64,000 bases of DNA from Thermodesulfobium sp. 4217-1 (GCF_039822205.1 NZ_JBAGBW010000004.1:31530-95529); one strand, 5' to 3'. Positions 17,430 to 28,223 are shown, counted from the stretch's first letter. The notes: generated by a model not told the origin, from the sequence alone. Program-made: numbers and translations.

Positions 17430-19152
17430 TTTATCAGCCATATTGCTAAAAATTAAAAATTTACTAAAAAATATAATTTATAAATTAAATAAGATTTATC
17501 TACTGACTTCTATTCCGTTGATTGTAATAGCGATTATTTTTTATTTTTATACCAGCATAAAATTTTCTGTAAATATGCCCTATTCAGACGATTATGATGC
17601 TATTTTAGACTTCATAAACAAATTTTATACTCATAACGACTTCGGATATAGACTATATCTGCTCTTTTCTCAATTTCACGAGCACAGAATTGTATTTGAC
17701 AGGATTATTACACTATTTTTTTTCAATATTATTGGCAAGATAGACTTTAAAATATTATCAATTGTAGGAAACTTTGGACTTCTCTTTATAATATTATTTT
17801 TGTTTATCTTTTTTAAGAAAAAATATAATTTGAAAATATCAGAGTTATTTCCAGTGGTCATAGCAATGCTTTGCTTTTCACAATGGGAGCTGATGTCGAA
17901 CTTTCCAATGGCATCTATTCAGCAATATTATGAGCTTCTTTTCTCGATCATATCCATCACAGCATTTACCTGTGAAGGGTATGGCTTTATGCTTGGGATA
18001 ATATTCTTCATAATAGCAGTCTTTACTGGCGGAGGCGGTCTATTCGTAGCACCTATCGTTCTTTTATATCTATTGTTAACAAAACAATATAAAAGATTTT
18101 CGATTTTTTTGATTGTATCTATCATAATTTTTTACATTTACTTTCCTCTTCTGCATTACATCTCGCCTCCGATAAAAGACACATTAATCTCTTGCTTAAA
18201 AAACCCCGCCTCACTATTGGGCTATATGTTGATTTTTATAGCATCAGCTGCCAAAAATTATGCCTTAGTGTTTATTATCGCAATTTTATTAATATTAAAC
18301 TATCTCTGGCTCTTGCGCAGAAAACTAAATAAAGAAAACCATGCCTTAATATTACTTATTAGTTTCATATTCTTGACATCTATGGTAGTAGGTCTAAATA
18401 GAATTTTTTTAGGATTTGATAGCGCAATGTTTTCAAGATATACAATGTATTCGCTTTTCTTATTTTCTCTATCTTATATATCACTTTTCTTAAACGCTAA
18501 AAGTAAAAATATCAGAAAATTTATAGCTCTTTCGGGCTTTATACTATCAATCGTTTTATATGTTGGCTGGATTCAAACAGCATACTCAGAGCTATCTGAC
18601 AAACAATATATGTTAAATAATTTTATGTCATACCCATATCAGGACAGAGCGTTTGAAAATATAAGGCTTGCCAAGAATCATGGATGGTTTACCCCACTGC
18701 AAAATGTTTATGATAAAACAAAGCAAGAATTTCACCTTGCGGAAAATATAAAACAGCTCAGAAAATATAGCTCACCGCCATTGATCGTGCTTACTTACTT
18801 TCATAAATATCCATTTCCCTTCGCAAACAAAAGTTTTCAATTAATAGTAAAAAGATATGAGAGCATAAATCTATATGGATGGGCGCTAGATCCTTTTGCA
18901 TTAAATACCGCATCATTTTTATATGCCGATATCGATGGCAAACTTTATCCATTGACTTATGGCTTCCCAAGGAAAGACGTCGTTAGACTTTTCAAAATTC
19001 CCCAGTTCAAATTTTCAGGATTTAATTCCAATGTCAGCATAAAAAACCTTCCAAACGGGAGCCATGAATTTAGTTTGATAGTGGTAAACCACAACGAAAG
19101 CGCATACTATCAAACAAATAAGCTAACTTTCTATAAAGAAAACGCAGATTAA
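17419..19152 (+). CDS. GT-C-like polytopic membrane glycosyltransferase candidate with C-terminal module (paralogue 3)
   Basis: This 577-residue protein has about eleven membrane spans, then an extracytoplasmic tail. The first external loop is NMPYSDDYDAILDFINKF followed by SQFHEHRIVFDR, matching the paralogue at 5506-6771 nearly residue for residue. The aspartates fit the acidic loop of GT-C transferases. The last 100 residues (INLYGWALDPFALNTASF onward, with FPRKDVV and FSGFNSN) match the C-terminal module of the split gene at 10229-12618. Its start lies inside the end of the GGDEF/EAL gene (11-base overlap), so translation is coupled. The enzymatic role is inferred. No named family was recognised with certainty. 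Confidence 0.6.
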   Translation: MKNNLSAILLKIKNLLKNIIYKLNKIYLLTSIPLIVIAIIFYFYTSIKFSVNMPYSDDYDAILDFINKFYTHNDFGYRLYLLFSQFHEHRIVFDRIITLFFFNIIGKIDFKILSIVGNFGLLFIILFLFIFFKKKYNLKISELFPVVIAMLCFSQWELMSNFPMASIQQYYELLFSIISITAFTCEGYGFMLGIIFFIIAVFTGGGGLFVAPIVLLYLLLTKQYKRFSIFLIVSIIIFYIYFPLLHYISPPIKDTLISCLKNPASLLGYMLIFIASAAKNYALVFIIAILLILNYLWLLRRKLNKENHALILLISFIFLTSMVVGLNRIFLGFDSAMFSRYTMYSLFLFSLSYISLFLNAKSKNIRKFIALSGFILSIVLYVGWIQTAYSELSDKQYMLNNFMSYPYQDRAFENIRLAKNHGWFTPLQNVYDKTKQEFHLAENIKQLRKYSSPPLIVLTYFHKYPFPFANKSFQLIVKRYESINLYGWALDPFALNTASFLYADIDGKLYPLTYGFPRKDVVRLFKIPQFKFSGFNSNVSIKNLPNGSHEFSLIVVNHNESAYYQTNKLTFYKENAD

Positions 19153-19252
19153 ACCTGGTTTTTAAATTTCTAAAAATCTAAATTAACATTTAAAATAGCT
19201 TCAACCTTCAAATTGACTAAAGCATATAAATAAGTATATAACTCAATTTAAT

Positions 19253-19279
19253 TTGTCAGTTTTTCAATTAGGTTATAAT
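19253..19279 (+). promoter_or_regulatory. Candidate kdp promoter
   Basis: TTGTCA (19253-19258) and TATAAT (19274-19279) are separated by 15 bases, 45 bases upstream of kdpA. A second pair, TTGACT (19213-19218) and TATATA (19235-19240), has a 16-base spacer. No KdpE-type operator can be assigned by eye. Confidence 0.4.
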
Positions 19280-19330
19280 TAACTTTTAAGTAATAGTAAA
19301 TTTATATGTTTTCAGGAGGTGTTAATTAAT

Positions 19331-21019
19331 TTGTTTTTAGATATTTTGCAGTTTTTAATTTTCTTTGCGTTATTGACGTTGTGCGTAAAACCTCTTGGTT
19401 TGTACATGTCAAATATTTTTGAAGGTAGAAAAAACTTTCTTTCGAAAATCATCTCTCCAATAGAACTGCTTGTTTACAGATTGAGTTTCGTAGATCCAGA
19501 CAACCAGATGGAGTGGAAAGAGTATGCTATATCAATGCTGCTCTTTAACTTTCTGGGTTTTATGTTTCTTTTCTTGTTACTTCTAACACAGCAATTGCTG
19601 CCACTAAATCCTGAACACTTTCAAGGCTTTTCATTTGACATCGCCTTAAATAGTGCCATAAGCTTTATCACGAACACAAATTGGCAAGCTTATTCAGGAG
19701 AGTCATCTGTTAGTTATCTAACCCAGATGCTCGGCTTTGCAGTCCAAAATTTCCTTAGCGCTGCAACAGGCATCGCTATCCTTGTTGCGCTAATTCGAGG
19801 TTTTGCAAGAAGAGAATCAAAAGTTATTGGAAATTTTTGGGTTGACATAACAAGATCAACTTTTTACATTCTTTTGCCATTATCGATAATCTTTGCAGTT
19901 TTCTTGATAAGTCAAGGAGTTATCCAAAACTTTAAAGATTATCAATCAGTTCATCTAATTTCATCACAGATTATTCCGATGGGACCCGTAGCCTCACAAG
20001 AAGCAATCAAGTTTACAGGCACGAACGGAGGAGGTTTTTTCAACGCAAACTCTTCACATCCTTACGAAAATCCCAACCCTTTAACAAACTTTTTGGAAAC
20101 ATTTATGATGATTCTTATTCCTGCCTCGCTCACATACACATTTGGGAGGATGCAAAAAAACACCAAACAAGGTTGGGCAATTTATTTTACAATGCTTTTC
20201 TTGCTCATAACCTTTATGGGCATTCAATATTGGGCAAATATTTCTTCCAACCATATAGTTAGTCTTCTTGGAATTTCAGGACATTATCTGGAGGGACAAG
20301 AAATAAGATTTGGGGTTGCAGGCTCCACACTCTTTTCATCAATTACCACAGCAACTGGATGCGGAGCAGTTAATGCTATGCTCGATTCCCTTTTGCCTAT
20401 TGGATCGATGATTTCGATGATATTCATATTGTCAGGTGAGGCAATATTTGGAGGTGTTGGTTCAGGGTTGTACACAATGTTTGCATTCATAATAATTGCT
20501 GTCTTCGTGGCAGGCCTAATGATAGGCCGTACCCCTGAATTTCTAGGGAAGAAGATAGAAGTTAAGGAGATGTGGATGTCGATAATCATAGTACTAACTT
20601 CAGGCATCTTAATATTGATATTTACATCTATTGCGCTTACTACAAAGGAAGGATTGAGTTCTATATTAAATCCTGGTCCCCACGGATTATCCGAAATACT
20701 ATATGCTTATGCGTCTACTGCAAATAATAACGGAAGCGCCCTTGCTGGTTTAAATGCGAACACATTATTTTATAATATTACGACTTCTATAACTATGTTA
20801 ATTGGTCGCTATGTGCCTGCGGTAGCAGTTATTTATATGGCAGGCTCTCTTGCAGGGAAAAAATACATTCCTCCTAGTGTCGGAACTCTTCCTACTGACC
20901 GCGTTCCCTTTATCATATGGCTTATGTTGATAATAATTATTGTAGGAGCTTTAACCTTCTTTTCAGCATTAGCATTGGGACCATTTCTTGAAAATATTCT
21001 TATGCAGAGAGGCTTTTAA
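19331..21019 (+). CDS. kdpA: Potassium-transporting ATPase subunit A
   Basis: KdpA is the channel-like, potassium-binding subunit of the KdpFABC pump. The protein shows ten spans and the four degenerate selectivity loops, among them [46 protein letters not shown] and [14 protein letters not shown]. The GTG at 19319 lies inside the ribosome site AGGAGG, so the start is lower: TTG at 19331 (562 residues, matching the family) or ATT at 19325, which has better spacing. It is followed with no gap by kdpB. No kdpF was found, as expected for such a small peptide. Confidence 0.95.
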   Translation: MFLDILQFLIFFALLTLCVKPLGLYMSNIFEGRKNFLSKIISPIELLVYRLSFVDPDNQMEWKEYAISMLLFNFLGFMFLFLLLLTQQLLPLNPEHFQGFSFDIALNSAISFITNTNWQAYSGESSVSYLTQMLGFAVQNFLSAATGIAILVALIRGFARRESKVIGNFWVDITRSTFYILLPLSIIFAVFLISQGVIQNFKDYQSVHLISSQIIPMGPVASQEAIKFTGTNGGGFFNANSSHPYENPNPLTNFLETFMMILIPASLTYTFGRMQKNTKQGWAIYFTMLFLLITFMGIQYWANISSNHIVSLLGISGHYLEGQEIRFGVAGSTLFSSITTATGCGAVNAMLDSLLPIGSMISMIFILSGEAIFGGVGSGLYTMFAFIIIAVFVAGLMIGRTPEFLGKKIEVKEMWMSIIIVLTSGILILIFTSIALTTKEGLSSILNPGPHGLSEILYAYASTANNNGSALAGLNANTLFYNITTSITMLIGRYVPAVAVIYMAGSLAGKKYIPPSVGTLPTDRVPFIIWLMLIIIIVGALTFFSALALGPFLENILMQRGF

Positions 21020-23077
21020 ATGAGCGCAAAAAAATCAGATCTCTACAGTGTTGAAATATTTAAAACTTCTTTAATTAATTCCTTAAAAAAGTTAAACCCG
21101 AAAGAATTGATTTCGAATCCCGTTATGCTATCAGTAGAAATTGGCAGCATACTCACCACACTTGAGTTCGTGCGCCAAATCATTTTTGGGAGCAGTATAC
21201 CTATTTGGTTTACAGGATGGGTCTCAATATGGCTTTGGTTTACAGTATTTTTTTCAAATTTCGCTGAAGCATTTTCCGAAAGCAGAGGAAAGGCAAGAGC
21301 TGAATCTTTAAAAAAATCGAAAACACAAATAATGGCAAAAAAAATCGAGAAGGCTTCATTTGATAGTAAATTCGAGGTCATTCCCTCTACACAATTAAAA
21401 AAGGGAGATATCATAGTTGTAGAACAAGATGACTTGATACCTGGTGATGGAGAGGTAATATCAGGCGCTGCCCTGGTAAACGAGTCAGCAGTAACAGGTG
21501 AATCTGCGCCAGTTGTAAGAGAAGCAGGAGGAGACAGGAGTGCTGTAACTGGGGGTACTTTAGTAATTTCAAATAATATTATAGTAAAAATAACATCCAA
21601 TCCTGGAGAAACCTTTTTAGATAGGATGATCTCGATGGTAGAAGGCGCAAAACGCCGTAAAACGCCGAATGAGGTCGCACTCGAAGTTTTATTAATAGCT
21701 CTTACATTAGTTTTTATATTTGTAGTAATCAACCTAAAAGCGCTTTCAATCTATAGCATCAATTCTTCAGGACATGGCTCACCTATATCGCTTGTAATCC
21801 TTGTAGCTCTGTTTGTTTGCCTTGCCCCCACCACTATTGCCGCACTTCTTCCAGCAATAGGCATCGCAGGAATAGATAGGCTTTTCAGAAAAAATGTAGT
21901 TGCATTATCTGGAAAGGCAGTAGAGGCAGCAGGAGATGTGAACGTGCTGCTACTGGATAAGACGGGCACCATTACGCTTGGGAACAGACAAGCCGTTGAA
22001 TTTATACCAGCTGGAAGTCACACTAAAGAAGAATGCGCTCAAATAGCCTTGATGTCATCTTTGACAGACGAGACGCCAGAAGGCAGAAGTATAGTTGTAT
22101 TAGCCAAAGAGAAATACAACCTACGCTTCCATGAATTGCCTGCCAATACAGAAACAATACCCTTTAGCGCCAAAACTAGAATGAGTGGAGTAAACATCGA
22201 TTCTCATAAATATCGAAAAGGTTCCGCTGACGCTATCAGCGAATACATATCCCAAATAGGCGGAAAGATTCCTGAAAATTTGGAAAAAATTGTTATGGAA
22301 ATTTCAAAGTTAGGCGGCACACCTCTAGTAGTTGCCTATGACAATGATATTGTAGGAGTTATAAATCTAAAAGATATACTAAAAACTGGCATAAATGAAA
22401 GATTTGGACAACTTCGCAAAATGGGAATAAAAACTGTAATGATCACAGGAGACAACCCTCTCACAGCAGCTACCATAGCAGCAGAAGCAGGGGTAGATGA
22501 CTTCTTAGCCCAGGCAAAACCAGAAGACAAGCTCAGACTTGTAAAAGAATATCAGCAGCAAGGTTTGATGGTCGCTATGACAGGAGATGGCACAAATGAT
22601 GCGCCAGCTCTCGCTCAAGCTGACGTGGCAGTGGCTATGAATACAGGCACACAAGCTGCCAGAGAAGCTGCCAATGTTATAGACTTAGATTCTAATCCTA
22701 CAAAACTTTTGGACATAGTGGATATTGGCAAACAGCTTCTTATGACTCGAGGTGCTCTTACAACGTTCAGCATATCAAATGATATAGCAAAATATTTTGT
22801 AATAATTCCTGCGGCTGTAATATCTATTTACCCTCAGTTGAACACCCTAAATATAATGCAATTAGCTAATCCATTTTTAGCGATTTTATCAGCAGTAATT
22901 TTTAATGCAATTGTAATACCTTTGCTTACCCCTTTAGCTCTTAGAGGTGTTTGGTATAGGCCTATGAAAGCAGAGAACCTGCTTATATACAATCTTCTTA
23001 TTTACGGTGGTGGCGGGTTGATTGCACCCTTTATTGGCATTAAGTTAATATACTTAGTTTTAAGCATATTTATTTAA
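21020..23077 (+). CDS. kdpB: Potassium-transporting ATPase ATP-binding subunit B
   Basis: This P-type ATPase subunit drives K+ uptake by KdpA. It is 685 residues, the normal length. The phosphorylation site is [16 protein letters not shown] (Asp near 314). The actuator loop is [10 protein letters not shown], the hinge is [10 protein letters not shown] and [17 protein letters not shown], and the nucleotide domain has [10 protein letters not shown]. The membrane helices include the [16 protein letters not shown] segment typical of KdpB. The ATG follows the kdpA stop directly. Confidence 0.97.
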   Translation: MSAKKSDLYSVEIFKTSLINSLKKLNPKELISNPVMLSVEIGSILTTLEFVRQIIFGSSIPIWFTGWVSIWLWFTVFFSNFAEAFSESRGKARAESLKKSKTQIMAKKIEKASFDSKFEVIPSTQLKKGDIIVVEQDDLIPGDGEVISGAALVNESAVTGESAPVVREAGGDRSAVTGGTLVISNNIIVKITSNPGETFLDRMISMVEGAKRRKTPNEVALEVLLIALTLVFIFVVINLKALSIYSINSSGHGSPISLVILVALFVCLAPTTIAALLPAIGIAGIDRLFRKNVVALSGKAVEAAGDVNVLLLDKTGTITLGNRQAVEFIPAGSHTKEECAQIALMSSLTDETPEGRSIVVLAKEKYNLRFHELPANTETIPFSAKTRMSGVNIDSHKYRKGSADAISEYISQIGGKIPENLEKIVMEISKLGGTPLVVAYDNDIVGVINLKDILKTGINERFGQLRKMGIKTVMITGDNPLTAATIAAEAGVDDFLAQAKPEDKLRLVKEYQQQGLMVAMTGDGTNDAPALAQADVAVAMNTGTQAAREAANVIDLDSNPTKLLDIVDIGKQLLMTRGALTTFSISNDIAKYFVIIPAAVISIYPQLNTLNIMQLANPFLAILSAVIFNAIVIPLLTPLALRGVWYRPMKAENLLIYNLLIYGGGGLIAPFIGIKLIYLVLSIFI

Positions 23078-23088
23078 GTGAGGTAGAA

Positions 23089-23670
23089 ATGAAAAATTTA
23101 AAAAGCTGTATAATAATTTTTATAATTTTAACCTTTACTACAGGAATAGTTTATCCTCTATTAATCACTGCCATTGGACAAATATTTTTTCCATGGCAAG
23201 CTAACGGCAGCCTTATATATCAAAACAAGGTTGCAGTGGGCTCAGCCTTAATCGGTCAATCGTTTAGCACAAGACCTGATTTATTTTGGTCAAGACCTTC
23301 AGGAACGCCTGATCGTCCATATAACGCAACCTCTAGTGGCGGTTCAAATTTAGGCCCTACAAATCCAAAACTTATTTCAGAAATAGAAAATAGGATTGAA
23401 TTTTTAAAGAAAAATGGGATAGAATTGCCTATTCCTTCTGACCTGGTTATGGGTTCTGGCAGCGGACTAGATCCAGACATCACACCAGAATCAGCCATGG
23501 TTCAGATTCCAAGAATCTCAAAGATTACCAACATACCAGAAGACACTTTAAAAGAGCTTGTTATAAATAACACTGAGCCAAAAGACTTTGGACTTCTTGG
23601 AGCTAATAGAGTAAACGTTCTTAAATTAAATTTAAAACTTTTAGAGATAGAGAAACAATATGCCAGATGA
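23089..23670 (+). CDS. kdpC: Potassium-transporting ATPase subunit C
   Basis: This single-span subunit stabilises KdpAB. It has 193 residues: an N-terminal membrane anchor (IIIFIILTFTTGIVYPLL), then the family core SALIGQSFSTRPDLFWSRPSG, SSGGSNLGPTNP and GSGSGLDPDITPESA. Starts 11 bases after kdpB and overlaps the kdpD-like gene by 11 bases. Confidence 0.96.
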   Translation: MKNLKSCIIIFIILTFTTGIVYPLLITAIGQIFFPWQANGSLIYQNKVAVGSALIGQSFSTRPDLFWSRPSGTPDRPYNATSSGGSNLGPTNPKLISEIENRIEFLKKNGIELPIPSDLVMGSGSGLDPDITPESAMVQIPRISKITNIPEDTLKELVINNTEPKDFGLLGANRVNVLKLNLKLLEIEKQYAR

Positions 23671-25594
23671 AGAACTAAAAAGACCATCTCCAGAAGAAAT
23701 GCTTCAACTCGCAATAAGCGAGGAAAAAGCTAAAAGAGGCCAGCTTACAATTTATCTGGGATATGCCCCTGGAGTTGGAAAAACCTATTCAATGCTCAGC
23801 GATGCACATCTTAGAAAAAATGAAGGCATTGATATCGTAGTTGGTTACGCAGAAACTCACAATCGTCCAGAAACACAAGCACTACTTGATGGTTTAGAGA
23901 TCATACCTACATTGAGAGTAGAATATAAGGGCTTAAAGTTAAAAGAGGTAGATTTTGAAAAAATACTAAAAAGAAATCCACAAATAGTAATTATAGATGA
24001 ACTTGCCCATACCAATCCCCCCAGCTTCCCTAATTCCAAAAGATATCAAGACATAGTGGAGTTGCTAAATGCTGGGATAGACGTTTATACCGCAGTCAAC
24101 GTCCAACACATTGAAAGCTTTAAAGATATCGTCTTGCAAATTTCAAAAATTTCTATAAAAGAAACAGTACCAGATAATTTTTTTCAAGAAGCGGCTGAAA
24201 TAAAACTGGTAGACCTCACGCCCGAAGAGCTTATAAAAAGGCTCAAAGAAGGCAAGATATATGTTGAAAACATGGCTAAGAATGCTATAGACCAATATTT
24301 TAAAGCGGGAAATCTACTAGCTTTAAGACAAATTACATTAAGGGTTGTAGCCGACAGCGTAGATGACAAAATGCGCCTATATATGATGCGGCATGCAGTA
24401 GCAGGTCCATGGTCTATAAAGAAAAAAGTCCTTGTGGGAGTTTTTGCAAGTCCGTATGCAAAACAGCTTGTAAGAGCGACATATAGATTTGCCAGTGAAA
24501 TAGACGCTCAATGGATAGCACTTCATGTAGAAACACAAAAAAATAAATCTTTCACAGAAGAAGAGATGAAATGGCTTAATGGAGCTCTTGATTTGGTTAG
24601 AACCCTCGGCGGCCAAATTGTTTGGCTAAAGGGCGATGATACCGCCAAAGAGATGATCGATTATGCCAAGGGCCATAACGTTACCAAGATTGTTATAGGT
24701 AAACCAAAAAAATTTAATATGATTTTACGCAGCATACCGGAAAAGCTCATCACAAAGACAAAGAATATAGATATATACATGCTTGATCTAAAGGAAGAAT
24801 CAGCCAATCTTAAAAAGAAAAAATTCAAGCTTATCTACCCAGGCCAATACGCAATAGGAATATTTAATATTTTTGTTGTGTCAATTTTAGCTTATATTCT
24901 AAGAGGATATTTAAATCATACCAATATGATATCCCTATTTTTATTAGCTCTAATTTTAAACGCATTTTTCCTCCAGATATTGCCAACGCTGTTGTCTACT
25001 CTTTTAAGCCTGCTAATTTTTGATTTTTTCTTTACACCGCCGTATTTCAGCTTTGCAATATCAGATTTAAACTATTTTTTTTCCTTCATGGTTTATTCTA
25101 TTGCTGTTGCCACCATCAGCATGTTAGCCTCGAAGCTTAAAAATAAAGTTGAAACTCTTAAAGAGAGCCAGAAAAGAGAGATAGGATTATATGAATTGAG
25201 TTCAGACCTGGTAATGGCAAGAAATATAAATCACGTTTTATCTTTAACTATAAATCACATAAAAAAATTATTTTTATGTGAAACAGCTATATTCATTAAA
25301 GAAGAAGAAAAAATTAAATTAGGTGCGAAAACTGATAAATTTGAAATAAGTCAAGAAATAAAAGGAATAATCTCATGGTGTTTTGTAAACAAAAAATCTG
25401 CAGGATTTGGAACCGATACCTTCTCGAACACAAAAGCATTATATTTGCCTATGCTCACTGCAAAAGATATTTATGGAATAATAGCAGTAAACATCACAGA
25501 TGTTAAAAATTTAAAAATTGATGACAGAATAGCACTTGATGCTATCACCCACCTTAGCGCTATGGCGCTGGAAAGAATATCCAATTTAGCTTAA
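23660..25594 (+). CDS. kdpD: Truncated KdpD sensor lacking the histidine kinase domain
   Basis: This protein has 644 residues where full KdpD has about 890. The N-terminal KdpD domain has a Walker A (GYAPGVGKTYS, about 33-43) and Walker B (VIIDELAHTNPP). A universal-stress-like domain follows (VLVGVFASPYAKQLVRATYR), then four membrane spans (DUF4118, about 395-490) and a GAF domain that ends SAMALERISNLA. The protein stops exactly where the dimerisation/phospho-His domain should begin. Only 20 bases separate it from the next gene, so no kinase remnant follows. No kdpE is present. Such short forms are known in a few lineages and may act on KdpFABC directly or with another kinase; that is inferred. 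Translation is coupled to kdpC by overlap. Confidence 0.9.
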   Translation: MPDEELKRPSPEEMLQLAISEEKAKRGQLTIYLGYAPGVGKTYSMLSDAHLRKNEGIDIVVGYAETHNRPETQALLDGLEIIPTLRVEYKGLKLKEVDFEKILKRNPQIVIIDELAHTNPPSFPNSKRYQDIVELLNAGIDVYTAVNVQHIESFKDIVLQISKISIKETVPDNFFQEAAEIKLVDLTPEELIKRLKEGKIYVENMAKNAIDQYFKAGNLLALRQITLRVVADSVDDKMRLYMMRHAVAGPWSIKKKVLVGVFASPYAKQLVRATYRFASEIDAQWIALHVETQKNKSFTEEEMKWLNGALDLVRTLGGQIVWLKGDDTAKEMIDYAKGHNVTKIVIGKPKKFNMILRSIPEKLITKTKNIDIYMLDLKEESANLKKKKFKLIYPGQYAIGIFNIFVVSILAYILRGYLNHTNMISLFLLALILNAFFLQILPTLLSTLLSLLIFDFFFTPPYFSFAISDLNYFFSFMVYSIAVATISMLASKLKNKVETLKESQKREIGLYELSSDLVMARNINHVLSLTINHIKKLFLCETAIFIKEEEKIKLGAKTDKFEISQEIKGIISWCFVNKKSAGFGTDTFSNTKALYLPMLTAKDIYGIIAVNITDVKNLKIDDRIALDAITHLSAMALERISNLA

Positions 25595-25614
25595 TTTTAA
25601 ATAGAATTTATTTG

Positions 25615-26469
25615 CTAAGTTAAAAGTTTATTAACATCGAAAAATCTTCGTAGCTGAAGCTCTTCCACAGAAACCTTGCCTTTGATAACCTTTACATGAA
25701 GTATGTTGTAAGAAGGATCTCCAAAATTCAAAGGGAAGATCTTGCCGCCTGCACCTCCAGAAATATAATAATTTATTCCGCCAATGACCTTGTGGTCGTA
25801 AAGATGAATGTGCCCCTGAAAAACCGAGTCTACCTGATGTGCAGATATTATATTTATCGCCTCTTTATCGCCTTTGTCATATGAGTGTATCCACCAATCA
25901 CCATAAGATGGCGGCTCATGCATGGCCACGAATAGAATCTTGCGATCGTCAGAGAGCTCTTTATCCAAAAATTGCAGCTGATTTTCTTTCAATATACCCT
26001 CAGAATTATCCATACATACCAGTTTCAAGTTCAATCTATCCACACCAAGCGTATAATTCAGAGGTCCCATATAATTTTCATACAAAGCCTTGGTAGAATT
26101 TCTTACCTCATGATTTCCAATTATTGGAAAAATAGGAATATCGCCGAGCATATTGCACATGTTTAGAAAATCTTTGTATTCGAATTCGTAACCATCGTTT
26201 GTCATATCGCCTGTAAAAAGCACAAACAACGGATCATAAGATCTTGCAAGCTCAAATGCCCTTTTTAAAACTCTATCATTCCTATGGCTATCCCCCATCA
26301 CTATAAAAGAAAAGTAATCATCACTAAAGAATTTAATCTTATTGTTAAGAAGTTCCAGAGACCTCAAATAAAGAGTGTCTTCCTGAGCAAAAAGCTTGGT
26401 AGGAAATTCAAGCAAAGATACAGATGCAAACAGACCAAAAGTTAATTTAACGAAATCTCTTCTATTCAT
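25615..26469 (-). CDS. Tat-exported calcineurin-like phosphoesterase
   Basis: This 284-residue protein has a twin-arginine signal: MNRRDFVKLTFGLFASVSLL with cleavage expected near AQEDT. The metallophosphatase motifs are complete: VMGDSHRN (D-H), LFTGDMTNDG (GDxxxDG), IIGNHEVR (GNHE), AMHEPP and QGHIHLYDH (GHxH), binding two metal ions. The substrate is unknown; family members cleave phosphomonoesters, diesters or nucleotides outside the membrane. It converges on kdpD with a 20-base gap and is divergent from the exporter gene. Confidence 0.87.
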   Translation of the reverse strand: MNRRDFVKLTFGLFASVSLLEFPTKLFAQEDTLYLRSLELLNNKIKFFSDDYFSFIVMGDSHRNDRVLKRAFELARSYDPLFVLFTGDMTNDGYEFEYKDFLNMCNMLGDIPIFPIIGNHEVRNSTKALYENYMGPLNYTLGVDRLNLKLVCMDNSEGILKENQLQFLDKELSDDRKILFVAMHEPPSYGDWWIHSYDKGDKEAINIISAHQVDSVFQGHIHLYDHKVIGGINYYISGGAGGKIFPLNFGDPSYNILHVKVIKGKVSVEELQLRRFFDVNKLLT

Positions 26470-26590
26470 GAAATTATTATACTATCTAAAAATTATATTT
26501 TGTTTAAAAAAATACGCTTTGAAATTATAAACAAAATATTTAACATTAAAACAAAAAATTGGTATAAAATATTTAAAAGAGGTGATAAAG

Positions 26591-28195
26591 TTGGGCTTTA
26601 GTCAGATAATGATAACTGTGGCTGTAATGATTTGTATTTTTATGTCCTCACTTGATATTAGCATCGTAAACGTAGCAATTCCTACCATTAGAGGTGCAAT
26701 AGGAGTATCTATATCAGAAGCTACATGGATTTCTACTTCCTATATGCTTGCGAATGTAATAATAATGCCAGCAATTAACTTTCTTACATCAATGTTTGGC
26801 AAAACAAGGTGCTTTTTCGCAGGGGTATTGCTTTTTGGAATCGGTTCCTTTATGTGCGGATTTGCCTGGAATCTCGAGTCAATAATAATCTTTAGAGTTT
26901 TACAGGGAATCGGAGGAGGAGCCCTAATCCCACTCTCTCAGGCGATATTAAGAGAGACCTTCCCCCCGAATGAACAAGCCAAGGCAATGAGCTTCTTTGG
27001 AATAGGCATCGTACTTGGCCCTGGCTTAGGACCTACTATCGGGGGCTGGATTACTGATAATATCAGTTGGAACTGGATCTTTTATATAAACATTCCTTTT
27101 GTAATTATAGATTTAATCTTAATTTTTATATTCATATTGAACAAATCAGAAAAATTTTCAAAGGGGATCAAGATTGACTATTTCGGGCTCATTACAATGG
27201 CATTGGGTCTTGGTGCGCTGCAAGTAATGCTTGAGAAGGGGCAAGAAAATAACTGGTTTAGTTCTCAATTTATAGTAAATCTTGCCATTGTTGCGGCAAT
27301 ATCATTGATCCTATTTGCAATTAGAGAATTTACCTGTGAAAAACCCGCAGTTAATCTAAAATTATTGAAAAATTTTGGTTTTTCCAATCCCACAGTCATT
27401 CAGGGAATATTCGGAATGGGTCTATTTGCTGGACTATTTTTGGTCCCTATTTTATTTCAGGAATCACTAGGATACAGCGCTACCGAAGCAGGGATCGCTA
27501 TGATACCCAGAAGTATTTCTATGGCTATGTTTATGCCTATTGCGGGAAAGCTTTACAATAGAACTGGACCAAAGAAAATGATAATGTTCGCTGCTGCTCT
27601 GATATCTCTTAGTTTCCTGCCTCTTAGCTTTATGAGCCTTGACACGTCAGCGTGGGATCTATTCTGGCCCCAGTTTGTTCAAGGCATCGCATTTGCATTT
27701 ATATTCGTATCGCTAAGCACCGTAGCGCTTATGGCCCTTGACAGAAAAGATATCGTTTCAGGCGCTGGGATTTTCAATCTTGTAAGAGTGCTATGCGGGA
27801 GTATAGGCACAGCTGTTTTTGCCACAGAACTTGAAAACTATCAAATTATAAATAGAGCCTACCTTACAGAGCACATTGTAACAAACAGCCCATATACCGT
27901 TCAAGGTTTTATGACAAACCCAGCAACACTGCTAAGTCCTTTTACCACATCACCAGCAATAACCAATTTTTTTGCTGGAATGAATCAAGTGCTTATGATG
28001 CAGGGAGCAAGCGCAGCAGATCTTCAAAATAAAGCGTATGCAATGCTCAGCAATTTTGTAGACAGGCAGGCATTGATAATGTCATTTAACAACGTATTTT
28101 TTACACTTTGCCTGTTGTTTTGCATTGCATTCCTTTTAAGTTTATTTATAGTAGAAAAAAAGTCATCCTGGCATAGAGATGGGGAAAGTAAGTAA
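26591..28195 (+). CDS. MFS drug exporter, DHA2 (EmrB/QacA) family, 14 TM
   Basis: This polytopic protein of about 534 residues has about fourteen spans. Family motifs: SLDISIVNVAIPTI in span 1 (motif D1), ATWISTSYMLANVI, and GIVLGPGLGPTIGGWI, the proton-antiport motif C. The GTG at 26582 is within the ribosome site AGAGGTG, so the TTG at 26591 is the better start. EmrB types normally pair with an EmrA membrane-fusion protein, but none is next to it. It likely exports lipophilic compounds by proton antiport; the substrate is unknown. Confidence 0.88.
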   Translation: MGFSQIMITVAVMICIFMSSLDISIVNVAIPTIRGAIGVSISEATWISTSYMLANVIIMPAINFLTSMFGKTRCFFAGVLLFGIGSFMCGFAWNLESIIIFRVLQGIGGGALIPLSQAILRETFPPNEQAKAMSFFGIGIVLGPGLGPTIGGWITDNISWNWIFYINIPFVIIDLILIFIFILNKSEKFSKGIKIDYFGLITMALGLGALQVMLEKGQENNWFSSQFIVNLAIVAAISLILFAIREFTCEKPAVNLKLLKNFGFSNPTVIQGIFGMGLFAGLFLVPILFQESLGYSATEAGIAMIPRSISMAMFMPIAGKLYNRTGPKKMIMFAAALISLSFLPLSFMSLDTSAWDLFWPQFVQGIAFAFIFVSLSTVALMALDRKDIVSGAGIFNLVRVLCGSIGTAVFATELENYQIINRAYLTEHIVTNSPYTVQGFMTNPATLLSPFTTSPAITNFFAGMNQVLMMQGASAADLQNKAYAMLSNFVDRQALIMSFNNVFFTLCLLFCIAFLLSLFIVEKKSSWHRDGESK

Positions 28196-28223
28196 AAGTA
28201 AATTTTCAAATTATTTAATACAA

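Noticed and set aside
19153..19318. c-di-AMP (ydaO) riboswitch before kdpA
   Set aside because: The 166-base AT-rich gap has no conserved riboswitch core that I can recognise.
21043..21732. 229-codon minus-strand frame opposite kdpB
   Set aside because: Shadow of the strongly conserved kdpB coding strand; no motifs of its own.
25594..25614. Possible frameshifted kinase remnant after KdpD
   Set aside because: Only 20 bases separate the stop from the next gene, so no remnant can be hidden there.
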